Part shown: in pieces, positions 36,301 through 50,143 of the stretch
Layout: the number at the start of each line of letters is the position of its first letter
Numbering within the stretch: the stretch's first letter is position 1
Source of the DNA: Crossaster papposus
Taxonomy: Eukaryota; Echinodermata; Asteroidea; Velatida; Solasteridae
DNA: 64,000 nucleotides
Direction of reading: 5' to 3'
Assembly (NCBI GenBank): GCA_037893245.1
Contig: JBAIAA010000808.1
Span: 620,001-684,000, forward strand
The notes under the pieces: generated by a model
Seen by the model: only the letters and a program-made list of their open reading frames with translations
Told to the model about the DNA's origin: nothing
Database searches by the model: none
Translations under genes and position numbers: made by a program

Positions 36301-39300
36301 CAGACACGTGGATATACTCTATCTCTGTCTTCTACCTCTGCTGTTCCTTCTGAGCATGCTGAGTGAGGTGTAGATCAGACACGTGGATATACTCTATATA
36401 TGTCTTCTACCTCTGCTGTTCCTTCTGAGTAGGCTGAGTGAGAGACGTGGATATACTCTATCTCTGTCTTCTACCTCTGCTGTTCCTTCTGAGCAGGCTG
36501 AGTGAGACACGTGGATATACTCTATCTCTGTCTTCTACCTCCGATGTTCCTTCTGAGCAGGCTGAGTGAGGTGTAGATCAGACACGTGGATATACTCTAT
36601 CTCTGTCTTCTACCTCTGATGTTCCTTCTGAGCAGGCTGAGTGAGGTGTAGATCAGACACGTGGATATACTCTATCTCTGTCTTCTACCTCTGCTGTTCC
36701 TTCTGTGCAGGCTGACCGAGGTGTAGATCAGACACGTGGATATCTTCTATCTCTGTATTCTACCTCTGCTGTTCCTTCTGAGCAGGCTGAGTGAGACACG
36801 TGGATATACTATATATCTGTCTTCTACCTATACTGTTCCTTCTGAGCAGGCTGAGTGAGACACGTGGATATACTCTATCTCTGTCTTCTACCTGTGCTGT
36901 TCCTTCTGAGCAGGCTGAGTGAGACACGTGGATATACTCTATCTCTGTCTTCTACATCTGCTGTTCCTTTTGAGCAGGCTGAGTGAGGTGTAGATCAGAA
37001 ACGTGGATATACTCTGTCTCTGTCTTCTACCTCTGCTGTTCCTTCTGAGCGGGCTGAGTGAGGTGTAGATCAGACACGTGGATATACTCTATCTGTGTCT
37101 TCTACCTCTGCTGTTCCTTCTGAGCAGGCTGAGTGAGGTGTAGATCAGACACGTGGATATACTATATCTATGTCTTCTACCTCCGATGTTCCTTCTGAGC
37201 AGGCTGAGTGAGGTGTAGATCAGACACGTGGATATACTCTATCTCTGTCTTCTACCTCTGCTGTTCCTTCTGAGCAGGCTGACTGAGGTGTAGATCAGAC
37301 ACGTGGATATACTCTATCTCTGTCTTATACCTCTGCTGTTCCTTCTGAGCAGGCTGAGTTAGGTGTATATCAGACACGTGGATATACTCTATTTCTATCT
37401 TCTACCTCTGCTGTTCCTTCTGAGCAGGCTGAGTGAGGTAAAGATCAGACACGTGGATATACTCTATCTCTGTCTTCTACCTCTGCTGTTCATTCTGAGC
37501 AGGCTGAGTGAGACACGTGGATATACTCTATCTCTGTCTTCTACCTCTGCTGTTCCTTCTAAACTGGGTGAGTGAGGTGTAGATCAGACACGTGGATATA
37601 CTCTATATCTGTCTTCTACCTCTGCTGTTCCTTCTGAGCATGCGGAGTGAGGTGTAGATCAGACACGTGGATATACTCTATATATGTATTCTACCTCCGA
37701 TGTTCCTTCTGAGCAGGCTGAGTGAGGTGTATATCAGAAACATGGATATACTCTATCTCTGTATTCTATCTCTGCGGTTCCTTCTGAGCAGGCTGAGTGA
37801 GACATGTGGATATACTCTATCTCTGTCTTCTACCTCTGCTGTTCCTTCTGAGCGGGCTGAGTGAGGTGTAGATCAGACACGTATACTCTATCTCTGTATT
37901 CTATCTCTGCTGTTCCTTCTGAGCAGGCTGATTGAGACACGTGGATATACTCTATCTCTGTCTTCTACCTCTGCTGTTCCTTCTAAACAGGCTGAGTGAG
38001 GTGTAGATCAGACACGTGGATATACTCTATATCTGTCTTCTACCTCTGCTGTTCCTTCTGAGTAGGCTGAGTGAGGTGTAGATCAGACACGTGGATATAC
38101 TCTATATATGTCTTCTACCTCTGCTGTTCCTTCTGAGTAGGCTGTGTGAGAGACGTGGATATACTCTATATCTGTCTTCTACCTCTGCTGTTCCTTCTGA
38201 GCAGGCTGAGTGAGACACGTGGATATACTCTATCTCTGTCTTCTACCTCTGCTGTTCCTTCTGAGCAGGCTGAGTGAGACACGTGGATATACTCTATCTC
38301 TGTATTCTACATCTGCTGTTCCTTTTGAGCAGGCTGAGTGAGGTGTAGATCAGACACGTGGATATACTCCATCTCTGTCTTCTACCTCTGCTGTTCCTTC
38401 TGAGCAGGCTGAGTGAGGTGTAGATCAGACACGTGGATATACTCTATCTCTGTCTTCTACCTCTGCTGTTCCTTCTGTGCAGGCTGACCGAGGTGTAGAT
38501 GAGACACGTGGATATCTTCTATCTCTGTATTCTACCTCTGCTGTTCCTTCTGAGCAGGCTGAGTGAGACACGTGGATATACTACATCTCTGTCTTCTACC
38601 TATGCTGTTCCTTCTGAGCAAGCTGAGTGAGACACGTGGATATACTCTATCTCTGTCTTCTACCTCTGCTGTTCCTTCTGAGCAGGCTGAGTGAGACACG
38701 TGGATATACTCTATCTCTGTCTTCTACATCTGCTGTTCCTTTTGAGCAGGCTGAGTGAGGTGTAGATCAGACACGTGGATATACTCTATCTCTGTCTTCT
38801 ACCTCTGCTGTTCCTTTTGAGCAGGCTGAGTGAGGTGTAGAACAGACACGTGGATATACTCTATCTCTGTCTTCTACCTCTGCTGTTCCTTCTGAGCAGG
38901 CTGAGTGAGACACGTGGATATACTAAATCTCCGTCTTCTACCTCTGCTGTTCCTTCTGAGCAGGCTGAGTGAGGTGTAGATCAGACACGTGGATATACTC
39001 TATCTCTGTCTTCTACCTCTGCTGTTCCTTCTGAGCAGGCTGAGTGAGGTGTAGATCAGACACGTGGATATACTCTATCTCTGTCTTCTACCTCTGATGT
39101 TCCTTCTGAGCAGGCTGAGTGAGGTGTAGATTAGACACGTGGATATACTCTATCTCTGTCTTCTACCTCTGCTGTTCCTTCTGTGCAGGCTGACTGAGGT
39201 GTAGATCAGACACGTGGATATCCTCTATCTCTGTATTCTACCTCTGCTGTTCCTTCTGAGCAGGCTGAGTTAGGTGTATATCAGACACGTGGATATACTC

Positions 39301-41587
39301 TATCTCTGTCTTCTACCTCTGATGTTCCTTCTGAGCAGGCTGAGTGAGGTGTAGATCAGACACGTGGATATACTCTATCTCTGTCTTCTACCTCTGCTGT
39401 TCCTTCTGTGCAGGCTGACTGAGGTGTAGATCAGACACGTGGATATCCTCTATCTCTGTATTCTACCTCTGCTGTTCCTTCTGAGCAGGCTGAGTTAGGT
39501 GTATATCAGACACGTGGATATACTCTATCTCTATCTTCTACCTCTGCTGTTCCTTCTGAGCAGGCTGAGTGAGGTAAAGATCAGACACGTGGATATACTC
39601 TATCTCTGTCTTCTACCTCTGCTGTTCCTTCTGAGCGGGCTGAGTGAGGTGTAGATCAGACACGTAGATATACTCTATCTCTGTATTCTATCTCTGCTGT
39701 TCCTTCTGAGCAGGCTGAGTGAGACACGTGGATATACTGTATCTCTGTCTTCTACCTCTGCTGTTCCTTCTAAACAGGCTGAGTGAGGTGTAGATCAGAC
39801 ACGTGGATATACTCTATATCTGTCTTCTACCTCTGCTGTTCCTTATGAGCATGCTGAGTGAGGTGTATATCAGACACGTGGATATACTCTATATATGTCT
39901 TCTACCTCTGCTGTTCCTTCTGAGTAGGCTGAGTGAGAGACGTGGATATACTCTATCTCTGTCTTCTACCTCTGCTGTTCCTTCTGAGCAGGCTGAGTGA
40001 GACACGTGGATATACTCTATCTCTGTCTTCTACCTCTGCTGTTCCTTCTGAGCAGGCTGAGTGAGACACGTGGATATACTCTATCTCTGTATTCTACATC
40101 TGCTGTTCCTTTTGAGCAGGCTGAGTGAGGTGTAGATCAGACACGTGGATATACTCCATCTCTGTCTTCTACCTCTGCTGTTCCTTCTGAGCAGGCTGAG
40201 TGAGGTGTATATCAGACACGTGGATATACTCTATCTCTGTCTTCTACCTCTGATGTTCCTTCTGAGCAGGCTGAGTGAGGTGTAGATCAGACACGTGGAT
40301 ATACTCTATCTCTGTCTTCTACCTCTGCTGTTCCTTCTGAGCAGGCTGAGTTAGGTGTATATCAGACACGTGGATATACTCTATCTCTATCTTCTACCTC
40401 TGCTGTTCCTTCTGAGCAGGCTGAGTGAGGTAAAGATCAGACACGTGGATATACTATATCTCTGTCTTTTACCTCTGCTGTTCCTTCTGAGCGGGCTGAG
40501 TGAGGTGTAGATCAGACACGTAGATATACTCTATCTCTGTATTCTATCTCTGCTGTTCATTCTGAGCAGGCTGATTGAGACACGTGGATATACTCTATCT
40601 CTGTCTTCTACCTCTGCTGTTCCTTCTAAACTGGCTGAGTGAGGTGTATATCAGACACGTGGATATACTCTATATCTGTCTTCTACCTCTGCTGTTCCTT
40701 CTGAGCATGCGGAGTGAGGTGTAGATCAGACACGTGGATATACTCTATATATGTCTTCTACCTCCGATGTTCCTTCTGAGCAGGCTGAGTGAGGTGTAGA
40801 TCAGACACGTGGATATACTCTATCTCTGTATTCTATCCCTGCGGTTCCTTCTGAGCAGGCTGAGTGAGACATGTGGATATACTCTATCTCTGTCTTCTAC
40901 CTCTGCTGTTCCTTCTGAGCGGGCTGAGTGAGGTGTAGATCAGACACGTATATATACTCTATCTCTGTATTCTATCTCTGCTGTTCCTTCTGAGCAGGCT
41001 GAGTGAGACACGTGGATATACTCTATCTCTGTCTTCTACCTCTGCTGTTCCTTCTAAACAGGCTGAGTGAGGTGTAGATCAGACACGTGGATATACTCTA
41101 TATATGTCTTCTACCTCTGCTGTTCCTTCTGAGTAGGCTGTGTGAGAGACGTGGATATACTCTATATCTGTCTTCTACCTCTGCTGTTCCTTCTGAGCAG
41201 GCTGAGTGAGACACGTGGATATACTCTATCTCTGTCTTCTACCTCTGCTGTTCCTTCTGAGCAGGCTGAGTGAGACACGTGGATATACTCTATCTCTGTC
41301 TTCTACCTCTGCTGTTCCTTCTGAGCAGGCTGAGTGAGACACGTGGATATACTCTATCTCTGTATTCTACATCTGCTGTTCCTTTTGAGCAGGCTGAGTG
41401 AGGTGTAGATCAGACACGTGGATATACTCCATCTCTGTCTTCTACCTCTGCTGTTCCTTCTGAGCAGGCTGAGTGAGGTGTAGATCAGACACGTGGATAT
41501 ACTCTATCTCTGTATTCTACATCTGCTGTTCCTTTTGAGCAGGCTGAGTGAGGTGTAGATCAGACACGTGGATATACTCCATCTCTG

Positions 41588-42080
41588 TCTTCTACCTCTG
41601 CTGTTCCTTCTGAGCAGGATGAGTGAGGTGTAGATCAGACACGTGGATATACTCTATCTCTGTCTTCTACCTCTGATGTTCCTTCTGAGCAGGCTGAGTG
41701 AGGTGTAGATTAGACACGTGGATATACTCTATCTCTGTCTTCTACCTCTGCTGTTCCTTCTGAGCGGGCTGAGTGAGGTGTAGATCAGACACGTAGATAT
41801 ACTCTATCTCTGTATTCTATCTATGCTGTTCCTTCTGAGCAGGCTGAGTGAGACACGTGGATATACTGTATCTCTGTCTTCTACCTCTGCTCTTCCTTCT
41901 AAACAGGCTGAGTGAGGTGTAGATCAGACACGTGGATATACTCTATATCTGTCTTCTACCTCTGCTGTTCCTTATGAGCATGCTGAGTGAGGTGTATATC
42001 AGACACGTGGATATACTCTATATATGTCTTCTACCTCTGCTGTTCCTTCTGAGTAGGCTGAGTGAGAGACGTGGATATAC
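41588..42080 (+). repeat. Short segment homologous to 39.59-39.95 kb (offset 2129 bp)
   Basis: GAGCGGG at 39633 and 41762, and the GTGTATATCAG region with its open frame (39803, 41932), share a 2129-bp offset (19 x 75 + 11 x 64). It starts near 41720. It ends near 42080, where GAGAGACGTGG is followed by GTATTCTACATC instead of GTCTTCTACCTC, another junction monomer. 41588-41720 holds ordinary L monomers, including the GAGCAGGATGAG variant seen again near 43915, 45060, 47212 and 48507. Confidence 0.75.
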
Positions 42081-43400
42081 TCTATCTCTGTATTCTACAT
42101 CTGCTGTTCCTTTTGAGCAGGCTGAGTGAGGTGTAGATCAGACACGTGGATATACTCCATCTCTGTCTTCTACCTCTGCTGTTCCTTCTGAGCAGGCTGA
42201 GTGAGGTGTATATCAGACACGTGGATATACTCTATCTCTGTCTTCTACCTCTGATGTTCCTTCTGAGCAGGCTGAGTGAGGTGTAGATCAGACACGTGGA
42301 TATACTCTATCTCTGTCTTCTACCTCTGACGTTCCTTCTGTGCAGGCTGACTGAGGTGTAGATCAGACACGTGGATATACTCTATCTCTGTCTTCTACCT
42401 CTGATGTTCCTTCTGAGCAGGCTGAGTGAGGTGTAGATCAGACACGTGGATATACTCTATCTCTGTCTTCTACCTCTGACGTTCATTCTGTGCAGGCTGA
42501 CTGAGGTGTAGATCAGACACGTGGATATCCTCTATCTCTGTATTCTACCTCTGCTGTTCCTTCTGAGCAGGCTGAGTTAGGTGTATATCAGACACGTGGA
42601 TATACTCTATCTCTATTTTCTACCTCTGCTGTTCCTTCTGAGCAGGCTGAGTGAGGTAAAGATCAGACACGTGGATATACTCTATCTCTGTCTTCTACCT
42701 CTGCTGTTCCTTCTGAGCGGGCTGAGTGAGGTGTAGATCAGACACGTAGATATACTCTATCTCTGTATTCTATCTCTGCTGTTCATTCTGAGCAGGCTGA
42801 GTGAGACACGTGGATATACTCTATCTCTGTCTTCTACCTCTGCTGTTCCTTCTAAACTGGCTGAGTGAGGTGTAGATCAGACACGTGGATATACTCTATA
42901 TCTGTCTTCTACCTCTGCTGTTCCTTCTGAGCATGCGGAGTGAGGTGTAGATCAGACACGTGGATATACTCTATATATGTCTTCTACCTCCGATGTTCCT
43001 TTTGAGCAGGCTGAGTGAGGTGTAGATCAGACACGTGGATATACTCTATCTCTGTATTCTATCTCTGCGGTTCCTTCTGAGCAGGCTGAGTGAGACATGT
43101 GGATATACTCTATCTCTGTCTTCTACCTCTGCTGTTCCTTCTGAGCGGGCTGAGTGAGGTGTAGATCAGACACGTATATATACTCTATCTCTGTATTCTA
43201 TCTCTGCTGTTCCTTCTGAGCAGGCTGAGTGAGACACGTGGATATACTCTATCTCTGTCTTCTACCTCTGCTGTTCCTTCTAAACAGGCTGAGTGAGGTG
43301 TAGATCAGACACGTGGATATACTCTATATCTGTCTTCTACCTCTGCTGTTCCTTCTGAGTAGGCTGAGTGAGGTGTAGATCAGACACGTGGATATACTCT
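42081..43400 (+). repeat. Segment homologous to 40.30-40.97 kb (offset 2226 bp), with a 150-bp doublet
   Basis: GTAAAG at 40430 and 42656, and GTTCATTCTG at 40555 and 42781, are 2226 bp apart (22 x 75 + 9 x 64). Near 42316-42490 the CTCTGACGTTC variant occurs twice 150 bp apart (CTGACG at 42326 and 42476), a tandem duplication of two L monomers; the second copy has a further change, GTTCATTCTGTG. No non-satellite sequence is present. Confidence 0.78.
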
Positions 43401-46400
43401 ATATATGTATTCTACCTCTGCTGTTCCTTCTGAGTAGGCTGTGTGAGAGACGTGGATATACTCTATATCTGTCTTCTACCTCTGCTGTTCCTTCTGAGCA
43501 GGCTGAGTGAGACACGTGGATATACTCTATCTCTGTCTTCTACCTCTGCTGTTCCTTCTGAGCAGGCTGAGTGAGACACGTGGATATACTCTACCTCTGT
43601 CTTCTACCTCTGCTGTTCCTTCTGAGCAGGCTGAGTGAGACACGTGGATATACTCTATCTCTGTATTCTACATCTGCTGTTCCTTTTGAGCAGGCTGAGT
43701 GAGGTGTAGATCAGACACGTGGATATACTCCATCTCTGTCTTCTACCTCTGATGTTCCTTCTGAGCAGGCTGAGTGAGGTGTAGATCAGACACGTGGATA
43801 TACTCTATCTCTGTATTCTACATCTGCTGTTCCTTTTGAGCAGGCTGAGTGAGGTGTAGATCAGACACGTGGATATACTCCATCTCTGTCTTCTACCTCT
43901 GCTGTTCCTTCTGAGCAGGATGAGTGAGGTGTAGATCAGACACGTGGATATACTCTATCTCTGTCTTCTACCTCTGATGTTCCTTCTGAGCAGGCTGAGT
44001 GAGGTGTAGATTAGACAAGTGGATATACTCTATCTCTGTCTTCTACCTCTGCTGTTCCTTCTGTGCAGGCTGACTGAGGTGTAGATCAGACACGTGGATA
44101 TCCTCTATCTCTGTATTCTACCTCTGCTGTTCCTTCTGAGCAGGCTGAGTGAGGTGTAGATCAGACACGTGGATATACTCTATCTCTGTCTTCTACCTCT
44201 GCTGTTCCTTCTGTGCAGGCTGACTGAGGTGTAGATCAGACACGTGGATATCCTCTATCTCTGTATTCTACCTCTGCTGTTCCTTCTGAGCAGGCTGAGT
44301 TAGGTGTATATCAGACACGTGGATATACTCTATCTCTATCTTCTACCTCTGCTGTTCCTTCTGAGCAGGCTGAGTGAGGTAAAGATCAGACACGTGGATA
44401 TACACTATCTCTGTCTTCTACCTCTGCTGTTCCTTCTGAGCGGGCTGAGTGAGGTGTAGATCAGACACGTAGATATACTCTATCTCTGTATTCTATCTCT
44501 GCTGTTCCTTCTGAGCAGGCTGAGTGAGACACGTGGATATACTGTATCTCTGTCTTCTACCTCTGCTGTTCCTTTTAAACAGGCTGAGTGAGGTGTAGAT
44601 CAGACACGTGGATATACTCTATATCTGTCTTCTACCTCTGCTGTTCCTTCTGAGTAGGCTGAGTGAGGTGTAGATCAGACACGTGGATATACTCTATATA
44701 TGTCTTCTACCTCTGCTGTTCCTTCTGAGTAGGCTGTGTGAGAGACGTGGATATACTCTATATCTGTCTTCTACCTCTGCTGTTCCTTCTGAGCAGGCTG
44801 AGTGAGACACGTGGATATACTCTATCTCTGTCTTCTACCTCTGCTGTTCCTTCTGAGCAGGCTGAGTGAGACACGTGGATATACTCTATCTCTGTCTTCT
44901 ACCTCTGCTGTTCCTTCTGAGCAGGCTGAGTGAGACACGTGGATATACTCTATCTCTGTATTCTACATCTGCTGTTCCTTTTGAGCAGGCTGAGTGAGGT
45001 GTAGATCAGACACGTGGATATACTCCATCTCTGTCTTCTACCTCTGCTGTTCCTTCTGAGCAGGATGAGTGAGGTGTAGATCAGACACGTGGATATACTC
45101 TATCTCTGTCTTCTACCTCTGATGTTCCTTCTGAGCAGGCTGAGTGAGGTGTAGATTAGACACGTGGATATACTCTATCTCTGTCTTCTACCTCTGCTGT
45201 TCCTTCTGTGCAGGCTGACTGAGGTGTAGATCAGACACGTGGATATCCTCTATCTCTGTATTCTACCTCTGCTGTTCCTTCTGAGCAGGCTGAGTTAGGT
45301 GTATATCAGACACGTGGATATACTCTATCTTTGTCTTCTACCTCTGATGTTCCTTCTGAGCAGGCTGAGTGAGGTGTAGATCAGACACGTGGATATACTC
45401 TATCTCTGTCTTCTACCTCTGCTGTTCCTTCTGTGCAGGCTGACTGAGGTGTAGATCAGACACGTGGATATCCTCTATCTCTGTATTCTACCTCTGCTGT
45501 TCCTTCTGAGCAGGCTGAGTTAGGTGTATATCAGACACGTGGATATACTCTATCTCTATCTTCTACCTCTGCTGTTCCTTCTGAGCAGGCTGAGTGAGGT
45601 AAAGATCAGACACGTGGATATACTCTATCTCTGTCTTCTACCTCTGCTGTTCCTTCTGAGCGGGCTGAGTGAGGTGTAGATCAGACACGTAGATATACTC
45701 TATCTCTGTATTCTATCTCTGCTGTTCCTTCTGAGCAGGCTGAGTGAGACACGTGGATATACTGTATCTCTGTCTTCTACCTCTGCTGTTCCTTTTAAAC
45801 AGGCTGAGTGAGGTGTAGATCAGACACGTGGATATACTCTATATCTGTCTTCTACCTCTGCTGTTCCTTATGAGCATGCTGAGTGAGGTGTAGATCAGAC
45901 ACGTGGATATACTCTATATATGTCTTCTACCTCTGCTGTTCCTTCTGAGTAGGCTGTGTGAGAGACGTGGATATACTCTATATCTGTCTTCTACCTCTGC
46001 TGTTCCTTCTGAGCAGGCTGAGTGAGACACGTGGATATACTCTATCTCTGTCTTCTACCTCTGCTGTTCCTTCTGAGCAGGCTGAGTGAGACACGTGGAT
46101 ATACTCTATCTTTGTCTTCTACCTCTGCTGTTCCTTCTGAGCAGGCTGAGTGAGACACGTGGATATACTCTATCTCTGTATTCTACATCTGCTGTTCCTT
46201 TTGAGCAGGCTGAGTGAGGTGTAGATCAGACACGTGGATATACTCCATCTCTGTCTTCTACCTCTGCTGTTCCTTCTGAGTAGGCTGAGTGAGGTGTAGA
46301 TCAGACACGTGGATATACTCTATCTCTGTATTCTACATCTGCTGTTCCTTTTGAGCAGGCTGAGTGAGGTGTAGATCAGACACGTGGATATACTCCATCT

Positions 46401-49400
46401 CTGTCTTCTACCTCTGCTGTTCCTTCTGAGCAGGCTGAGTGAGGTGTAGATCAGACACGTGGATATACTCTATCTCTGTCTTCTACCTCTGATGTTCCTT
46501 CTGAGCAGGCTGAGTGAGGTGTAGATCAGACACGTGAATATACTCTATCTCTGTCTTCTACCTCTGCTGTTCCTTCTGTGCAGGCTGACTGAGGTGTAGA
46601 TCAGACACGTGGATATCCTCTATCTCTGTATTCTACATCTGCTGTTCCTTCTGAGCAGGCTGAGTTAGGTGTATATCAGACACGTGGATATACTCTATAT
46701 ATGTCTTCTACCTCTGCTGTTCCTTCTGAGTAGGCTGTGTGAGAGACGTGGATATACTCTATATCTGTCTTCTACCTCTGCTGTTCCTTCTGAGCAGGCT
46801 GAGTGAGACACGTGGATATACTCTATCTCTGTCTTCTACCTCTGCTGTTCCTTCTGAGCAGGCTGAGTGAGACACGTGGATATACTCTACCTCTGTCGTC
46901 TACCTCTGCTGTTCCTTCTGAGCAGGCTGAGTGAGACACGTGGATATACTCTATCTCTGTATTCTACATCTGCTGTTCCTTTTGAGCAGGCTGAGTGAGG
47001 TGTAGATCAGACACGTGGATATACTCCATCTCTGTCTTCTACCTCTGCTGTTCCTTCTGAGCAGGCTGAGTGAGGTGTAGATCAGACACGTGGATATACT
47101 CTATCTCTGTATTCTACATCTGCTGTTCCTTTTGAGCAGGCTGAGTGAGGTGTAGATCAGACACGTGGATATACTCCATCTCTGTCTTCTACCTCTGCTG
47201 TTCCTTCTGAGCAGGATGAGTGAGGTGTAGATCAGACACGTGGATATACTCTATCTCTGTCTTCTACCTCTGATGTTCCTTCTGAGCAGGCTGAGTGAGG
47301 TGTAGATTAGACAAGTGGATATACTCTATCTCTGTCTTCTACCTCTGCTGTTCCTTCTGTGCAGGCTGACTGAGGTGTAGATCAGACACGTGGATATCCT
47401 CTATCTCTGTATTCTACCTCTGCTGTTCCTTCTGAGCAGGCTGAGTGAGGTGTAGATCAGACACGTGGATATACTCTATCTCTGTCTTCTACCTCTGCTG
47501 TTCCTTCTGTGCAGGCTGACTGAGGTGTAGATCAGACACGTGGATATCCTCTATCTCTGTATTCTACCTCTGCTGTTCCTTCTGAGCAGGCTGAGTTAGG
47601 TGTATATCAGACACGTGGATATACTCTATCTCTATCTTCTACCTCTGCTGTTCCTTCTGAGCAGGCTGAGTGAGGTAAAGATCAGACACGTGGATATACT
47701 CTATCTCTGTCTTCTACCTCTGCTGTTCCTTCTGAGCGGGCTGAGTGAGGTGTAGATCAGACACGTAGATATACTCTATCTCTGTATTCTATCTCTGCTG
47801 TTCCTTCTGAGCAGGCTGAGTGAGACACGTGGATATACTGTATCTCTGTCTTCTACCTCTGCTGTTCCTTTTAAACAGGCTGAGTGAGGTGTAGATCAGA
47901 CACGTGGATATACTCTATATCTGTCTTCTACCTCTGCTGTTCCTTCTGAGTAGGCTGAGTGAGGTGTAGATCAGACACGTGGATATACTCTATATATGTC
48001 TTCTACCTCTGCTGTTCCTTCTGAGTAGGCTGTGTGAGAGACGTGGATATACTCTATATCTGTCTTCTACCTCTGCTGTTCCTTCTGAGCAGGCTGAGTG
48101 AGACACGTGGATATACTCTATCTCTGTCTTCTACCTCTGCTGTTCCTTCTGAGCAGGCTGAGTGAGACACGTGGATATACTCTATCTCTGTCTTCTACCT
48201 CTGCTGTTCCTTCTGAGCAGGCTGAGTGAGACACGTGGATATACTCTATCTCTGTATTCTACATCTGCTGTTCCTTTTGAGCAGGCTGAGTGAGGTGTAG
48301 ATCAGACACGTGGATATACTCCATCTCTGTCTTCTACCTCTGCTGTTCCTTCTGAGCAGGCTGAGTGAGGTGTAGATCAGACACGTGGATATACTCTATC
48401 TCTGTATTCTACATCTGCTGTTCCTTTTGAGCAGGCTGAGTGAGGTGTAGATCAGACACGTGGATATACTCCATCTCTGTCTTCTACCTCTGCTGTTCCT
48501 TCTGAGCAGGATGAGTGAGGTGTAGATCAGACACGTGGATATACTCTATCTCTGTCTTCTACCTCTGATGTTCCTTCTGAGCAGGCTGAGTGAGGTGTAG
48601 ATTAGACACGTGGATATACTCTATCTCTGTCTTCTACCTCTGCTGTTCCTTCTGTGCAGGCTGACTGAGGTGTAGATCAGACACGTGGATATCCTCTATC
48701 TCTGTATTCTACCTCTGCTGTTCCTTCTGAGCAGGCTGAGTTAGGTGTATATCAGACACGTGGATATACTCTATCTTTGTCTTCTACCTCTGATGTTCCT
48801 TCTGAGCAGGCTGAGTGAGGTGTAGATCAGACACGTGGATATACTCTATCTCTGTCTTCTACCTCTGCTGTTCCTTCTGTGCAGGCTGACTGAGGTGTAG
48901 ATCAGACACGTGGATATCCTCTATCTCTGTATTCTACCTCTGCTGTTCCTTCTGAGCAGGCTGAGTTAGGTGTATATCAGACACGTGGATATACTCTATC
49001 TCTATCTTCTACCTCTGCTGTTCCTTCTGAGCAGGCTGAGTGAGGTAAAGATCAGACACGTGGATATACTCTATCTCTGTCTTCTACCTCTGCTGTTCCT
49101 TCTGAGCGGGCTGAGTGAGGTGTAGATCAGACACGTAGATATACTCTATCTCTGTATTCTATCTCTGCTGTTCCGTCTGAGCAGGCTGAGTGAGACACGT
49201 GGATATACTGTATCTCTGTCTTCTACCTCTGCTGTTCCTTTTAAACAGGCTGAGTGAGGTGTAGATCAGACACGTGGATATACTCTATATCTGTCTTCTA
49301 CCTCTGCTGTTCCTTATGAGCATGCTGAGTGAGGTGTAGATCAGACACGTGGATATACTCTATATATGTCTTCTACCTCTGCTGTTCCTTCTGAGTAGGC

Positions 49401-50143
49401 TGTGTGAGAGACGTGGATATACTCTATATCTGTCTTCTACCTCTGCTGTTCCTTCTGAGCAGGCTGAGTGAGACACGTGGATATACTCTATCTCTGTCTT
49501 CTACCTCTGCTGTTCCTTCTGAGCAGGCTGAGTGAGACACGTGGATATACTCTATCTTTGTCTTCTACCTCTGCTGTTCCTTCTGAGCAGGCTGAGTGAG
49601 ACACGTGGATATACTCTATCTCTGTATTCTACATCTGCTGTTCCTTTTGAGCAGGCTGAGTGAGGTGTAGATCAGACACGTGGATATACTCCATCTCTGT
49701 CTTCTACCTCTGCTGTTCCTTCTGAGCAGGCTGAGTGAGGTGTAGATCAGACACGTGGATATACTCTATCTCTGTATTCTACATCTGCTGTTCCTTTTGA
49801 GCAGGCTGAGTGAGGTGTAGATCAGACACGTGGATATACTCCATCTCTGTCTTCTACCTCTGCTGTTCCTTCTGAGCAGGCTGAGTGAGGTGTAGATCAG
49901 ACACGTGGATATACTCTATCTCTGTCTTCTACCTCTGATGTTCCTTCTGAGCAGGCTGAGTGAGGTGTAGATCAGACACGTGAATATACTCTATCTCTGT
50001 CTTCTACCTCTGCTGTTCCTTCTGTGCAGGCTGACTGAGGTGTAGATCAGACACGTGGATATCCTCTATCTCTGTATTCTACCTCTGCTGTTCCTTCTGA
50101 GCAGGCTGAGTTAGGTGTATATCAGACACGTGGATATACTCTA
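43400..50143 (+). repeat. HOR, period 3296 bp (3446 bp with a 150-bp insertion), two copies
   Basis: CTACCTCTGTC at 43591 and 46887 and CCTTTTAAAC at 44571 and 47867 are 3296 bp apart (32 x 75 + 14 x 64). Further right, CCTTTTAAAC at 45791 and 49237 and CACGTGAATA at 46531 and 49977 are 3446 bp apart. The extra 150 bp is one more GTATTCTACATC plus CTCCATCTC pair of L monomers near 48390-48510. Inside each copy a 1220- or 1370-bp sub-period is visible between the CCTTTTAAAC marks. Confidence 0.87.

Larger units (their letters stand above)
29243..41587 (+). repeat. HOR, period 6169 bp, two almost identical tandem copies
   Basis: Copy 1 runs from about 29243 to 35411 and copy 2 from about 35412 to 41587. 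Anchors at exactly 6169 bp include CCTATACTG (29321, 35490), GTAAAG (31269, 37438) and the 4-bp-deleted monomer (31708, 37877). Correcting for that deletion, 6173 = 55 x 75 + 32 x 64, about 87 monomers. Only a few differences were noticed by eye: CTGGTG near 33376 against CTGCTG near 39545, GGGCAGG near 34171 against GAGCAGG near 40340, and ACTCTATC near 34285 against ACTATATC near 40454. This is the largest and apparently youngest complete HOR in the window. Confidence 0.92.

Noticed and set aside
29243-41587. Claim that the near-identical 6169-bp pair is certainly a biological duplication
   Set aside because: It is reported as a HOR, but assembly duplication of a repeat this similar cannot be excluded from the sequence alone. 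The few substitutions between the copies argue for two real copies without proving them.
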